Source of the DNA: Ectocarpus siliculosus
Lineage: Eukaryota; Sar; Phaeophyceae; Ectocarpales; Ectocarpaceae
Reading direction: 5' to 3'
Assembly: GCA_000310025.1 (NCBI GenBank)
Contig: FN649727.1
Span: forward strand, 2,455,262-2,519,261
Length of the DNA stretch: 64,000 bases
Positions 14,301-25,604 of this stretch are shown in pieces. The stretch's first letter is position 1. Every line of letters begins with the position of its first letter. The translations under genes were made by a program, and so were the position numbers. The notes beneath the pieces are model-generated. The model searched no databases and was not told the DNA's origin. It worked only from the letters and a program-made list of their open reading frames with translations.

Positions 14301-17300
14301 AAAGGATGCGTTGTTGGACAGGATGCGGTGTTGCGCAGAGAGGAAGGATAGGGGTTGTGACTTTGGCTTAGCTAGGGTCAAAAGAGTATCATCACAACCT
14401 CCTGCACGAGGGCCAGACCTGATGCATGTACACCACCTTGCTTTTTCGCACGGCAAGCCAAGTAAGACCTAGTTCCTTCCCCTCCGACCGTAAAACACGC
14501 AGCCTCCAAGTGCTTACGGAAGAAATCGCCGGCGCTACCACATCCGCGGAGTACCTGACCCAGAAACGAGCGTGGGTCGAAGACAGACTGGGGGTAGCGC
14601 GCCTCTTATCCCTCTTCTCGCCGGCGGGGCACTCGCTGGTTTCCTGGGCGGCAGCGTGCGGACAGACGGAGATTGTCGAGATCCTGATGAGTCACGGTGC
14701 GACTGCGGAGCTCGGCGACGAAACCCGAGCCGTTTCCGCCTCGATCATACAGGTGCACCCTTGCGCGGGTGTGCGGTTGTGGGTGGCTGTCGGCACTTGT
14801 ACGGTTTGGTTGGTAAAGGTAGCGAGTGGCTGGTGCGGTGAGCGTCTTCTCAATTGTCCCTACCGTTAGAGGTCTGTTGACGACACACACATCCCTTTCA
14901 AAAGGTGAAGCAAGGGGTTTGGGAGGGGGGTCGCGGAGAGCATGCACTTGAAGAGCTTTCTCGCGTCAATGATATATCGGGTCGTGCATCCGCCCCGCCC
15001 CCCTTCTTCACCACTCCTCCTGCTGACCTCGTTGCCCTCGTCCCCGGCACAACTCGGGTCACCATCGTCGTCAGTTATTCTATCGATTCCGGAGGTACCT
15101 CCGTCAAACATCATCAACAGCTGCAGCTGCAGCACCCAACCCTGCGACTACAGAACACAACCTACGAAATAGCTGCAGCAGTGGCAACAGCAGCGACGAA
15201 GACGGTGGTCATGCGGGGGCGGCCACGCCCGGCACAAGGAAAGGGGCAGAGGCGGTGCCACATGGGGAGGGGCGGCACCCTTCTTTGACGAGCCGGCGAA
15301 TGGAGTACGTGATAGAGATGATGGGTAGACAGGCCACCTTGGCACGGCTGAGGAAGAGCCGACGGCTGCCTCTCACCGAGGCCGCGTACAACGGACATCA
15401 CGAAGTGTTACAGGTTGGGCGGGTTTGGGTTTGTCTGTCCGGTTGGCGGTACTCAGTCGCCGATCGTGCTCTAAGACATATGGCAGGAGCACTACGTAAC
15501 TCAAACCTCCCTGTGTGTAGGCGGGCGTGCACCTGGGGAAAGGCTTTCGGCTGGGACAAGAATCACCCTCATCGCTTCTAGAGATGTACTTCACAAACGG
15601 GCGAGTCATGCACGCACTATCATTATCGTTTAACCCCCTTTCCCGTCCCATCCTGCATACCGGTTCACCCTCAGCGTACGGTGCCCCCCACACGCCCCTG
15701 AACTAAACCTGAATTTCTTATGCGGCACACGGCCCAAAAACACTTATTTCAATGCACCTTCCGCCCCCGCCCCTCCCTTCTCCATGCTCACCCCGACTAC
15801 CACCAGTTCTTCCGCCTTCGCCGCACACCCCTTTACGGTGCGTCGCGTACGTGGCTGTATCCTAGAGCACCCCCACCTTTCGCACCTCTGGGGGATGGGA
15901 CCTCCGAAAACTACAAGCTGGAGGCTCCCATGAGGTGATAACACACGACCTGAAGCATTCCGACTATATATTTTGGTCGTTCAAAGAAAAGACGTCGGAA
16001 TGAGCGCTCGAGAATGCAACAACTGACTGTATAAACTAGAACAGGTAGGGGGGGGGGGGAAGGCTCGAAACGTGCTTGTTGCATTTTCGGCCGTTGCTGC
16101 TTTGCGGGGGATCAACCATCTCAGTTGAGGCTGCAACTCACCGGAGATCAGATTTTGTACACAGGCGTGCGCCTGAAACAGTCCTAATTAGAAAGCAAGT
16201 TATGGTGGCGTTGGCTCAGGACGGGTACCGAAATGCAGTACCCTTGGGCGTCCAAAGCCGAACGTGCGTTGTTCTCAACTCCTTTGTAGCTATCTTGTCT
16301 CACAGCTGTGAAAAACTGGTGTCATACCTCTGCTGTGTGCTGTAGCGTCGCCGAGTGCGCGAAGGCCGGCACGCGAGACAGGGGATGCAAGGAGCGCATC
16401 CCGGGGAGAGGGTGGGTCGGGGAAACGGACATGGAAAACCACTTCGCGGTGACGGAGAGGGTCGCGGGAGCCGTGTGGAGAGAGATCACGACCGTGGCGG
16501 CGATGGGGAGAGAAGAGAAGGGCAGGCGGCGGGCTTTGCGCATTAAGGTTTGTGCGTCTGTCTGTTCGTCTAAAGCTGTAATTACATCGGCAAGAAGATG
16601 TGGCCTACAAGAATATGATTACGATATGATTCACGGGCGGAACGCTGTTGCTCGAGTGTTGTGCTTTTATTTCTATTTGTTTCATTGATTTGAACGGAGT
16701 GATCACGGTGGTAAGGAAGATGGGGAGAAAAACAGGAGAGCATTGTGCGTGGAGGCTAGTTCGTTGGGGATCATTATTGTGATGTGTTGTATGCATATTT
16801 GTGGTCATACTCTTCATCTCCCTCCCTAGCCCTATTCTCACGATACGGGCAGGACTTCAAGAGATTGATAATTTGTCCAGTCACAAAGGGACCAGAGGCC
16901 GGACATTGTTCAACACCGGGACTAAACCCATCTGGTGGACCATTGATTATACCGGGGAGGCCTACATTTGTTCGAGACTTGAGACCAAAGACCGTTCCCG
17001 TAACTCAGTCAAAAGAGCGGAGCACCGCGACTTTTCATGGGTCAAAAACCGCTAGGGGGTCAAACAGCGACCGCACGACCCGTTCTTCCATCGCCACGCC
17101 CGCCCCCAAGTCGAACAAGCCTATCTGTCCACCAATTTCCGAGATGGTCGTCTTTGTAGCAACGCGGGGAACGACAAAAGCAAGCCCGCGAACGAAACGC
17201 ACGTCCATTCATGAATAGCAAACTCTCAACACGATCGATACATGTACCACACCGGCACAAGAAGTGGCGCTGCCACCAGCACCCCCCCCCCCCCGCACGG

Positions 17301-20300
17301 GCCTCCCCATGAAAACCCGACCTTTCTCGTCTCGGTTCTGCATGCCCCGTGGACTACCACCGAGACTTGATGATGAGCATACATCCCCCCCCCTCCCCCC
17401 CGTGATGCTGCTTGTTTTGCGTAGATGAGGAAGCAGGAGGACCTAATAAAAGCCATGGACGCTGCCATCGAGGATGGCTATCTTAAGGCGCCTGAGGTTA
17501 TTGCTCTGTGCCAGGTGCAACCCGCTCATATATTTCGTTTTGCCTTGTCTTTGTGAAAAGGAGCAGCACTCCTGTATCACCAATGCTTGAACATATTCAC
17601 GTCGTCCTTGCGACCCCGACTGGGACGCTCATGAAACCATCCCAGGTAAACAACGTGTGACTTGATTTGAAATTTTAAACGTACACTGAGAAGCATATCT
17701 TCGGGAATGGACTTCCGAAACCCGAGAGGAGCTTATACTGGTTGTAAATAGCACCTCAGGCCATAAAGTAGGGATTAATGAGACTCCGAGTGACGTCGTG
17801 GCAGCACATTCGGTCTCAGAAGGGGCGGCGGGCGCAAACGTCGAGTGACCTTGTGGCAAGGAACTAATGGTGGTACTTGTATAGCGGGTGCCCCTGCTCC
17901 GAGTCGTCGAAGAAGGAAGTTGACTGTGGACGTGCAACCCAACCTTCCTTCGGCTGCAGCATACCACTTTCACCTCCGCCCCTATCCTTATCCGTCTCGA
18001 AAACCTCAGGACGCCCCCTCTATCCCCTCTATTTTCATTTCTCCAGCTATTCGTCCGTCCCTTCCCCGCCCCCCTGAACTTCGCTGCTTGTGATTGTTCT
18101 TGATGCGCCTTTGGATCCCGATGGTCTACCGTTTCGTGTAACGAAACGCATCAGGAAGGGGCTTCGATCGACAGAGAGACGGAGAACGGCTGCACGGCTC
18201 TCATCATCGCCGCCGAGGAAGACCCTCACGCTCCGAACCACACTTGGGTCAGGAACGAGGAGGGGTGGGAGGTGTTGGCGGCCGCCCTGCTCTTGGATCG
18301 GCGAATTCACCGCCCGAAAGTGCGCACACCATCACCTATACTCTCTGTATGGATACGACTATGTTGTCTTTCCTTTTGGTTTGTTGTCCTACAGTTGTGT
18401 TGTGTTCTGCGTGTGGCGTTTTGTGCTCTGCGTGAAAAATGTTTCGATGCTGAGCCGGTTGGCTGCCTACGATTACGGGCTCTATGAGGACCGCGAACGA
18501 CCCGCGTAGGTACATTGTCGATGGACAGGCCCTGTCACGGAAGAGGTAGAGCCTGCTTTGCGCCGATCGCCTTTCGCGCATCGGGTGTTCCCGAGTATGA
18601 AGAAGCGAAGGTCGGAAGACGCCTCGGAAACAGTGTGATGTTGCGACACGACCATTGGGTATCATTGCTTGGTGTTGATAGTTATGCAGTCAAAAATTCT
18701 AAACATATCGTGACGCCTCCTTTCCCCGTCCCGCGCACCCGCCTGGTTTCCTCTGCGCGTGTGAACCGTTCGTCATCTTGCGGCACCACTCCCCCCGCGC
18801 CGACCACAACGAACGACAACAACACGTAACAACAAAGATCGACTACGAGTCGAAGGTGACGGGACACACAGCGCTTACCCGCGCCTGTGCCCTGGGTCGT
18901 CTTGAGACCGCCGAGGTCCTCCTCGATCGCGGCGCCGACATAAACCGCCGCCCCAAACGCCGCCCGATAACGCCCCTGCCACCTCTACGCCAAACCCCGC
19001 GGCAACGCCGACCGGGATCCCCGCCATCACTAGCCACCCTCCCTTCTTCGTCGGTATCGCGAGCGGCCGCCGCGGCGGTGGAGCTGCGAGAGCGATTCTG
19101 CCGGCCACCTCTCGTGGCCGCCGCTGCCGCTGGGCACGCTTCGATGGTGAGGCTCCTGCTCGACCGCGGGGCTGATCCGGCGGTGGCGGACGGGAACGGC
19201 GACACGGCGGCGGATGTAGCCAAGAGGAGGGCGTTTGTTGACGTGCAGGGAGAGCTCGCTCGGGTAAGGGGATGAAGAGGTAACAGCGTTTGAGAAAGTG
19301 GGGGGGTAGTGGCCGGGTACGGGGAAAGAAGAGGCGAGGGGGGGTAGATGGATTGAAGAGTGAGTTGCAGTATCGCGAAGGAAATGGTAGGTTTGAGCAT
19401 TGTATATATGATACGAAGATGTCGACGTGCGTGGTAAGCACCTTATCAGATCACACATCCTTGTCCTCCTATGCTTGTTGGCCAATCGGTGGATACAAAT
19501 AATTTCTCCAAAGAGGTACGCAATAGGCTACCCCACCACGGAGTGTTGCCCGTTTCCTCCGCGAACTCTCGTTTGACCAACACATCATTTGGGTCCATCT
19601 ATCGTGTGTACGCAACAGAAAGATGCTGGGTACTTCGGAGTCGCGGCAGGGCAGCGCGGGGCGGCCAATCCCCTCGTTCCGTGCTGCTGGGGGTGCGGCA
19701 AGCTGGTGGAGACGGGCCACCGCAAGATCGAACACGAGCAAGAATGTGCCCATCGGGAGGTAAGCCGTATTCCGCTGTGTGTGTATCGTTTATTTCCTTG
19801 TGCTCCATGCTATCATCCGCTCTATCGTGCGCAGCTGTGATGACGAACGCGCCAATGTACTCGTCTGAGCGCTTGTAGGAAAGTACCCGTCAAGTCGATT
19901 TGTTCGCGCCCGCTTGTTCCTTTCCACATCCGCGTCTAGCACGAGGGTTATGAACCATGATACATGATATGCGATTCGCATATTAAACGCATGCAGGTTG
20001 AGTGCAACTACAAGTGCGGCGCGTATCGCCTCCAGCACCGGGAGCTGGCACGCCACCTTGCGGAGTCGTGCCGCCTTCGCCCCGTCGTATGCAGCACGCG
20101 TTGCGGGGTTTCTGTCGTCGCTGAGGACTATGCGAATCACCAGGCGAGTGACAAAAGCTACCTTTTGGCTTGTCGACATGAGCTCAGGTACACCTTAGGC
20201 GACATGTAACCCGGAGAGGGCGCTGCGGTTATAAATAGTTCTCATAAAATATGCCATGGATTTTTTTTATGCTGACAACAGGACTACAATCGTGGTGGTT

Positions 20301-23300
20301 TGATGCAGACGATTGGCTATCGTGCTGTCGCCGCAACCGCGTGTCCTGCTTCCCCGCCACGTCGCACTCCCGCCCCCTTCCCCCTGCCCACTCCGTGCCG
20401 CGCGTCCCTTGCGAACCAAAATCATGCACGGGCGCGGACACGCGCACATATGCACAGGCGACTACTTGCCCGATGCGACCTGTCGTTTGCAAGGCTTGCA
20501 AGAATAAGGTAGTGGCGTCGGCTCTTTCGAGACACGAAGCGGAAACGTGCCCCATGAGGATGGTGGAGTGCGAACAAGGCTGTGGGGAAAAGGTTCCCGT
20601 GTCAGGCATATCCCGCCATCTCGCCAAGGTTTGTCATGTTGACTACAAGCGTACATCGAAGTCAATTGTAGCGTTGTACATTTCAGCGGCAGATTTGGTG
20701 TGCGCGTATAGGACCTTAGGCAAGACTTGTTGCTGGGCATACGTTGAGCTCTGCGAGGGTGGAGGAACGGGTAGATTGCTACCAGTACCCGGAGTGTGTT
20801 TCGTCACAGGAAAAAGTGGAAGCGTTCTCTACTAGCGCATCGCCGTTGATTAGTGTTTCCACACACACCAACGTTCTAGACCGGCGAGAATTAGGTCATG
20901 TGTTGCTGAAAAATTGGCAAAGACAAACTTGACGACGGAAAAACTGCACAGCAGTGTAAGAGTGTGAGAGTGACGATGTTGTTGGTTGAGGTGGCCGGGT
21001 GGCGGGTGGCGGAGGCCAGAGAAATTGGATTAAAACACATCCGTGTCGGTTTGATTCGCCGGCGCCGCAGGGAGATTACGGCAGGTGTCAAAATAATCTG
21101 AGCTGGACGTGCCTCCACCATGACCACCCCCAAGTCTGCCTCCACCCTATTTCCCCCCACACACGGTCGGGTTGCTAAATCATGCGTGATACCAGCGAAA
21201 CTGCAATAGGTTCGTCCTCGAAAAGAGCCATCAACGTCTGTCACAATATCTGTCTGGATTAATTTATTCTTGCTTATACGTGCACGATTATTCCCGATAA
21301 ATTGTGCGCATGAATGAGGCTATTCTTTTACGCCGAATCGCCGCTGCATGATATTGACTTTTCGTGACACCTGGCTGGACTGGACTCGGCTGACCGGGAC
21401 TTGGATCAGACCTGTTCTCTCATGTGCGTGACGTGCCGGCTGGGCTGCGGGCAGTCGATGAGCCTCAAGATGCTGGCGGAGCACGAGAAATCCCTGTGCA
21501 GCGAGAGGTTTGTGAAGTGCAGATGGGGCTGCTCCGAGGACGTCAAGGTGCGGTTCGACACTCATAGGCTGGATAGATACAGAGTTGCAGCTCACACGGG
21601 TTGCAAACGAAATTAGGCTCGAGAGAATTCGGGGAGGGGAAACGTTGAATCGAGACCGTAGCAGGGCCTTCAGTAATACGGCACATCGCCGACCCAGGAG
21701 GTGTTAATGCCGTTTCCATCCGGTCGAGGTGAATCACTACGCTACGTGATTTTGATGCCCATCCCGGGCTAAACGAGTCGTTGCACGTGAAAGCTGGAGC
21801 GGTGCTTGTTCTCTGCCGCGAACAACGTAATTTGGCAGCTATGACCAAAGCAGACCAAAGCAGAACCAACCTAGCTGTTCGATGCTAAGTTGCACATGCT
21901 TCTCGGCCAGCAAGAGGGCAAGATCGGAGAAGAAAACTACGAAGAACAAACTCGCCAAACCGTTGTAATAGGTTAGGTAGGTTTGTCGAACAAAACTACA
22001 CATCGTTTGTCTTTCTTCCGCCCTGATACACTTCACCGTCCAGGCCAAGCACATCGACGACCACGAAAAGTTCGAGTGCAAGCACGCGGACGCCCCATGC
22101 GGAAACCGGTGCGGGTTGTACCTGCCCCTCGGCGACATGAAGCGACACTACGCCGACTCGTGCGCGCACCGCTTCGTGCCGTGCGGCCTTGGCTGCGGGT
22201 ATCGGGTTAGGGCGAAGGTAACCAACTCCGCCGTCTCGAGAGAGGGGGTTGGCGCGTCGTGTGATAGGACAGGAAATAAAGACTTGGGGACAAGTTCCAG
22301 CTACAGGTTAGACCGGGTAATACTCGAACCCGTCGCAACCGGGCTGTTTGAACCTCAGCCCTCCCGCTACCACCACCTATTTGTTGCTAGCGTCTCCACT
22401 TGCAGGCACGAATTAGCCTCTGCCGGACCTCGCTATTCGACCAGAGCAACCAGCACCCCTAATACGTGTGCACGTAGAACAGTCTTCTCCGCCGCAAACA
22501 CGCCGATCGAACCAACACAGCTTGTCTTGCTCGTCTCGAACCCCAGGACTTGCCCTTCCACGAGAGCAACGAGTGCGAGTCTCGCCTCATCTCGTGCCCG
22601 TCTGGGTGTGGCGGCGGCGGCAGCGGTGGCGGCGGCAACGACGAGAACAAGAGCGGCACCGCCACCGCCACCGCCACCGCCGTGTTTCCGGCTCGCGCTT
22701 TGGAGGTGCACATGATGTACGGCTGCGCCCTCCGCTTGGTGAAGTGCGCGGCGTGCGGTGACGAGGTGACGGCGAAAGACCTGGATTCTCACAAGAAGGA
22801 CACATGCAGGTAGGTTTGGTGGCGGGTCGTTCGGCAATAACCAAGTGTATCTTCTCCGTTGTTGCCTGCGTACTCCTCTCTTTGATGTTTATGGGAGTCT
22901 CGCCGAACAGAGGCGTTTACTCACCTTAATGTGTGCAACTTCGCTTCGCATAAGGCATGCACATTGCCGTACGATAGGTGAGCCCCTGCAAGGTGTAGAT
23001 ATGTAGATATACTTTTGCAGATACCTCTAGCGAGAAAGGTACTTCCAGAAACCCTTGGCGTATCATTCGAAGAAGGAGAATGCGCAGCTACAAGAGTTGA
23101 AAAGCACAGCGGTAGAACGTTTTTAGCACAAAAGAATAGCTGTCTCTCTACTTATGCCCCCTCACTTGAAAATATGCGTGTTCTTCTGCAGCCTACATCA
23201 CTCATTCTAGCAGTTTTTTTTTTGACTGACGTCATCGAAGTCGTCTCTTCTTGTGTAAGTTTTGAAAATGCAACAATGGAAGTCCGTCCCTTTGCTTCAT

Positions 23301-25479
23301 ACTCTTCTTCAGGCGGCGCCTGATTGCATGTGGGAACGACGGCTGCTTCCTACAGCTTCCGTCAGAAGACATGGTTGCCCACCGGGAAAAAGAGTGTTCT
23401 CGTCGACGAGTATGGTGCCTCCAGGTGACTACGACTGGCTCGACACCTTTATAATTGAATTGTGGGATTTTCGCATCGTATTGTGGTGTTACCAGATGAC
23501 CATTCGCTACAAGCACTTATGTTGATTTCGTGTTTTTCGCTGAAACGTTCGGCTCTCCAGCGTGCGATGAGACGGGGCAAACTGCATCATCAGAAATTAC
23601 TAACCCATGCAAACAACACGATCATTGTAAATCCTAAGACCTCTCCGGAGCGTCCCCATCCCGTTGTTGTGAAAGCGAGAAAGTGATTGACAGCTTGCCT
23701 TGCTGTGCAAAATACACTGGCTTGACGCCCGTACTCCACGCCTCAACGAGGTCTTAACACCGTCACGACCTCACTTGATTCAAGTCAAGTTTTCCTAAAG
23801 AAAATGACCACCACATGCGGTCTCCTTTCCGAAGCTACAAAATACATCGAAGTCAGATACCCAAGGAAAGTTGATGCTATTCTCGCCGCCTCTCGCCTGA
23901 CCGACCGTTCCTTATCCTTCTGTATATTTTGGGGGCGACGATTCCGGTGTAACACCCGCCCTCACAAAAAACTGCTGCAAACCTCAACAAAACTGCAAAC
24001 AATCAATTACGACGCAAAGGGCTGTGGAGAGGAGATGCGCGCCGACGAGCGGCGCCGACACCATGCCATGGCCTGCTCGATGCGGTACATTCCGTGCCCG
24101 TTGGGCTGCCCCAAGAAGGTACCTTGTAAACGGTCTCGTTATTGTTTTGGGGGGGATACACGTGGGTAGAGAAAGGATGGGCAAAGTTTTCTTCCAAGGG
24201 GCAGTGCTTGGGTACCCCCCTCTAAACGCCGTCGGAGACGTGGCACAACTTTGTTTCACGCTGTGTGAACTCTCGTTGTTGTCTGTGTTTCCCTCTCTAC
24301 CTGTCTTGTATTCACATGTGTAGGATACACGCACAGGCGGTGCTGCATCCATGCCCCCACATTATCGTCCACCCGTGCCCCCCCCGTCGTTTGTCCTCGA
24401 TGTATGGGTTGTCCAGGTTCGGGTGTCAGAAGTTGACGATCACGTCGACTTCCTTTGCGTCAGGAGGCACATGGCGTAGAAAGAGGCGTGTTCAAATTTT
24501 GAAACCGCTCCAGTTACGTGAAGGAGCGGCGATCGGTTGGATATAACCCGACGTAGAGGCGTTGTATGGTGCTGTGTTTGTAGAAGACGGGTGAGTAGAC
24601 GGGTGGTCGTGAAACTGGTGACATCTTGCTTTTGTTTGCGGGGTAGTAGGTACATTTGCCCAGATGTTACGGAGTTGATGCATAAAACTACCCGGGCAAT
24701 GCATCGAAACGCTTGAGAAGTCTGATTAAATTAGTGGCGTAATCACGTGTAGTTTGACGGTGGTGTTGAACCTGAGAAGGAGTTTGTTGCCCCGAGAGAG
24801 CAACGAGAGAGGGGAAAGAATTAGATGTATGTACAAGACTCGTGAGTTCGATATCTATGGGGAGAAGGAATCGTAATGGGGACACATGTACATTGTCTAG
24901 AGGTGGAAAACGCGATAAGGGGAGGGAAGTATAAGATTTGCTGAACCCTCTCGGGTCAAAATATTGAAGGCAACTACCGCAGCGGGTGGAGAAAAAACAA
25001 CCCCAGTGTCCACCTCTCAGCTCGATTGCCTTTCTCTTGTGTGATCCCGGGTGGTCCGTCAACCATACAGAAACGATACATGAAACGCTCGAACGCACCC
25101 ACCAACAGATGAGAAAATAAAACAAAACGAAAAGCGACAGCTGGCTCGCCTGCGGACATCCACACACATAGCGGAAAGTATCATGCCGGTGCCGCTACGC
25201 GGCGGTACTGGTGTAACAAAATCTACAGACTGCGTGTCGCATCTAGCGTGCCGCTTTTCCGCGCAGGAAATCACGCACAGGATATTGACTGCCTGTACTT
25301 GCAGTTGCTCTCTCGGCGCCTCTCCAACTGAGTTGCCTCAACGAGCCGGCCTCAACTCTCCAATCACCGGGAGAATCGAGAATCGGAGGGAGGAGGGAGA
25401 TCTTGAAAAAGAACCTACAGTAGAGAGAACCGGTTTTTCTCGAGCAAGAACTATTTTTCGGTTCATGTCACGCTATTGA
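1..25479 (+). CDS. giant ankyrin repeat / TRAF-type zinc finger protein (5' partial, ~37 exons)
   Basis: Model exons: 1-165, 598-902, 1278-1398, 2280-2377, 2771-3016, 3528-3693, 4186-4397, 4867-5028, 5403-5696, 6306-6539, 6872-7056, 7639-7754, 8014-8189, 8778-8862, 9408-9622, 9986-10094, 10341-10540, 11042-11322, 11736-11920, 12265-13001, 13374-14174, 14503-14752, (14905-15094, 15121-15413 tentative), 16290-16547 (5' edge tentative), 17425-17514, 18155-18319, 18838-19263, 19619-19759, 19997-20143, 20458-20628, 21410-21547, 22044-22217, 22547-22809, 23313-23424, 24020-24118, 25267-25479. Codon phase matches at nearly every junction and the joins rebuild ankyrin or Cys/His spacing. Order: ANK, ~20 TRAF fingers, ANK, coiled coil, low complexity, ANK, ~14 TRAF fingers; about 2,740 codons here. 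No membrane segment or catalytic domain seen. Likely an intracellular scaffold (inference). The reading frame is open at base 1, so the start lies upstream. The last exon is the least certain; two genes instead of one cannot be excluded, most plausibly near 15-16 kb. Confidence 0.75.
2771..10094 (+). other. TRAF-type zinc finger array 1 (~20 fingers)
   Basis: Exons 5-16 encode back-to-back C-x(6-7)-C-x(2-4)-C...H-x(4-5)-C units, for example CPRRPAGCPAC, CRKRKVRCRLGC, CPKRLVICPLGC, CPKRVVPCPLGC, each followed by a helix with the H and the closing C. The closing C of one finger is the first C of the next, so the array is continuous. Many introns split a finger between its GC knuckle and its His helix, and splicing in phase restores the spacing every time (for example HIRHM-C at the 3016/3528 junction and RSCTN-GC at 7056/7639). 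About 20 fingers are countable; TRAF proteins typically carry far fewer. The last exon (9986-10094) is Cys-poor and bridges to the next ankyrin block. Confidence 0.85.
5403..6539 (+). other. Tudor-like insertion inside a TRAF finger (exons 9-10)
   Basis: Exon 8 ends a finger knuckle (CPERFQRC) and exon 9 continues with R-FDC, but the closing His/Cys helix (MADHLLHSC) only appears in exon 10, more than 130 residues later. Between them lie a Thr/Ala/Asp/Glu-rich low-complexity stretch and a segment reading VPGMLKSYDTSTGLFGIRYP followed by HGNRQQALEDLDFVW. This resembles the beta-strand pattern of Tudor-like domains (strand, YD-x-x-TG-x-F-x-I-x-Y-x-x-G, acidic tail). The splice 5696/6306 falls inside this motif and is phase-correct (CG + G = Arg). 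The domain name is inference from pattern; the insertion itself is seen directly. Confidence 0.55.
10341..11920 (+). other. ankyrin repeat block B plus coiled coil (exons 17-19)
   Basis: Exon 17 reads SDHGSDALMWAAGKGDSEHA and SYHGDTALTIACSR. It joins exon 18 (GHVRSVRTLVKIGHAEVN, then GKTPLIEAARHGRTAVVRVL and GQTATWWANRLGHHDCALL), giving about four ankyrin repeats. Exon 19 starts with RGDVQAVRSLVELG and then changes to a charged heptad-like helix (EAEIERMATELEAASKKL...). Exon 17 has no ATG and no long ORF and was found by frame continuity. The 10540/11042 junction uses a GC donor. Confidence 0.8.
10541..11041 (+). other. GC-AG intron (ankyrin block B)
   Basis: The exon ends ...TGCTCCAG and the intron begins GCAAGG and ends GCCAG. 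Splicing here turns the split codon AG+G into Arg and rebuilds TALTIACSR-GHVRSV, a perfect ankyrin consensus. No GT donor nearby gives the same join. CAG|GCAAG is the known preferred context for GC donors. Confidence 0.7.
12265..14174 (+). other. long low-complexity acidic region (exons 20-21)
   Basis: Two large exons (737 and 801 bp, the longest in the gene) are open in the same phase as their neighbours. Exon 20 begins with a basic helix (DLARRRKIQREAAK), then a Glu/Lys-rich stretch and a Ser run, and ends with a hydrophobic segment around VVLRVVRATVLVLGGCGLGA. Exon 21 carries a short ankyrin-like helix (RSIPVGVLNGVRALLNIGID) and then a long Ser/Thr/Asn/Asp-rich tract with DDDDGEDDGDSD, ending with a predicted helix (ALVRALGSWCASVSAYDRLA...). 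Probably a disordered linker between repeat domains. Confidence 0.65.
14503..16547 (+). other. ankyrin-like block C (exons 22-24, borders partly uncertain)
   Basis: Exon 22 (14503-14752) joins exon 21 in phase (AG+C = Ser) and carries GHSLVSWAAACGQTEIVEIL, a clear ankyrin repeat. A later exon ending at 15413 reads RRLPLTEAAYNGHHEVLQ, the start of another. What lies between is uncertain: a frame from 14905 to 15094 fits the phase, but joining it to 15121 would need a 26-bp intron, so another arrangement is likely. Exon 16290-16547 (phase-compatible) encodes a Cys-containing charged segment (VAECAKAGTRDRGCKERI) with no clear domain. Confidence 0.5.
17425..19263 (+). other. ankyrin repeat block D (exons 25-27)
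   Basis: Exon 17425-17514 encodes an amphipathic helix (KQEDLIKAMDAAIEDGYL) and joins in phase 0 to 18155-18319 (EGASIDRETENGCTALIIAA), then to 18838-19263. The last contains GHTALTRACALGRLETAEVL, LLDRGADINRR, a Pro/Arg-rich insert, then PPLVAAAAAGHASMVRLLLD and RGADPAVADGNGDTAADVAK. So at least three canonical repeats are present, the last two separated by a low-complexity insert of about 50 residues. Confidence 0.8.
19619..25479 (+). other. TRAF-type zinc finger array 2 (~14 fingers, C-terminal)
   Basis: Exons 28 to the end encode a second continuous array, e.g. CRLRPVVCSTRC, CPMRPVVCKAC, CPMRMVECEQGC, CSERFVKCRWGC, CAHRFVPCGLGC, CALRLVKCAAC, CSRRRVWCLQGC, CSMRYIPCPLGC. All junctions are in phase; most are phase 0. 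Exon 22547-22809 has an insertion between the knuckle (CPSGCG) and the His helix made of Gly/Ser runs and a Thr-Ala dipeptide run. The final exon (25267-25479) supplies THRILTAC to close the last finger and then a basic tail and TGA. That exon is supported only by phase and Cys/His spacing. Confidence 0.8.
20144..20457 (+). other. GC-AG intron (TRAF array 2)
   Basis: The exon ends GAATCACCAG and the intron starts GCGAGT and ends GCACAG. The phase-0 join gives DYANHQ-ATTCPMRPVVC, the correct H-x4-C spacing. The nearest downstream GT (20188) would leave two bases over and shift the frame of the next exon, so the GC donor is preferred. Confidence 0.6.
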
Positions 25480-25604
25480 ACCGCCAAATCTGACAACCAG
25501 AACCAGCCAGGAATGGCACAGAGACAGAGCCGAGAGCTCTATCTGCTGCGCAGCAACTGAACAAGCGTGGGTGCTGGGCGCTCTAAAAAGAAGCACACAT
25601 AAGC

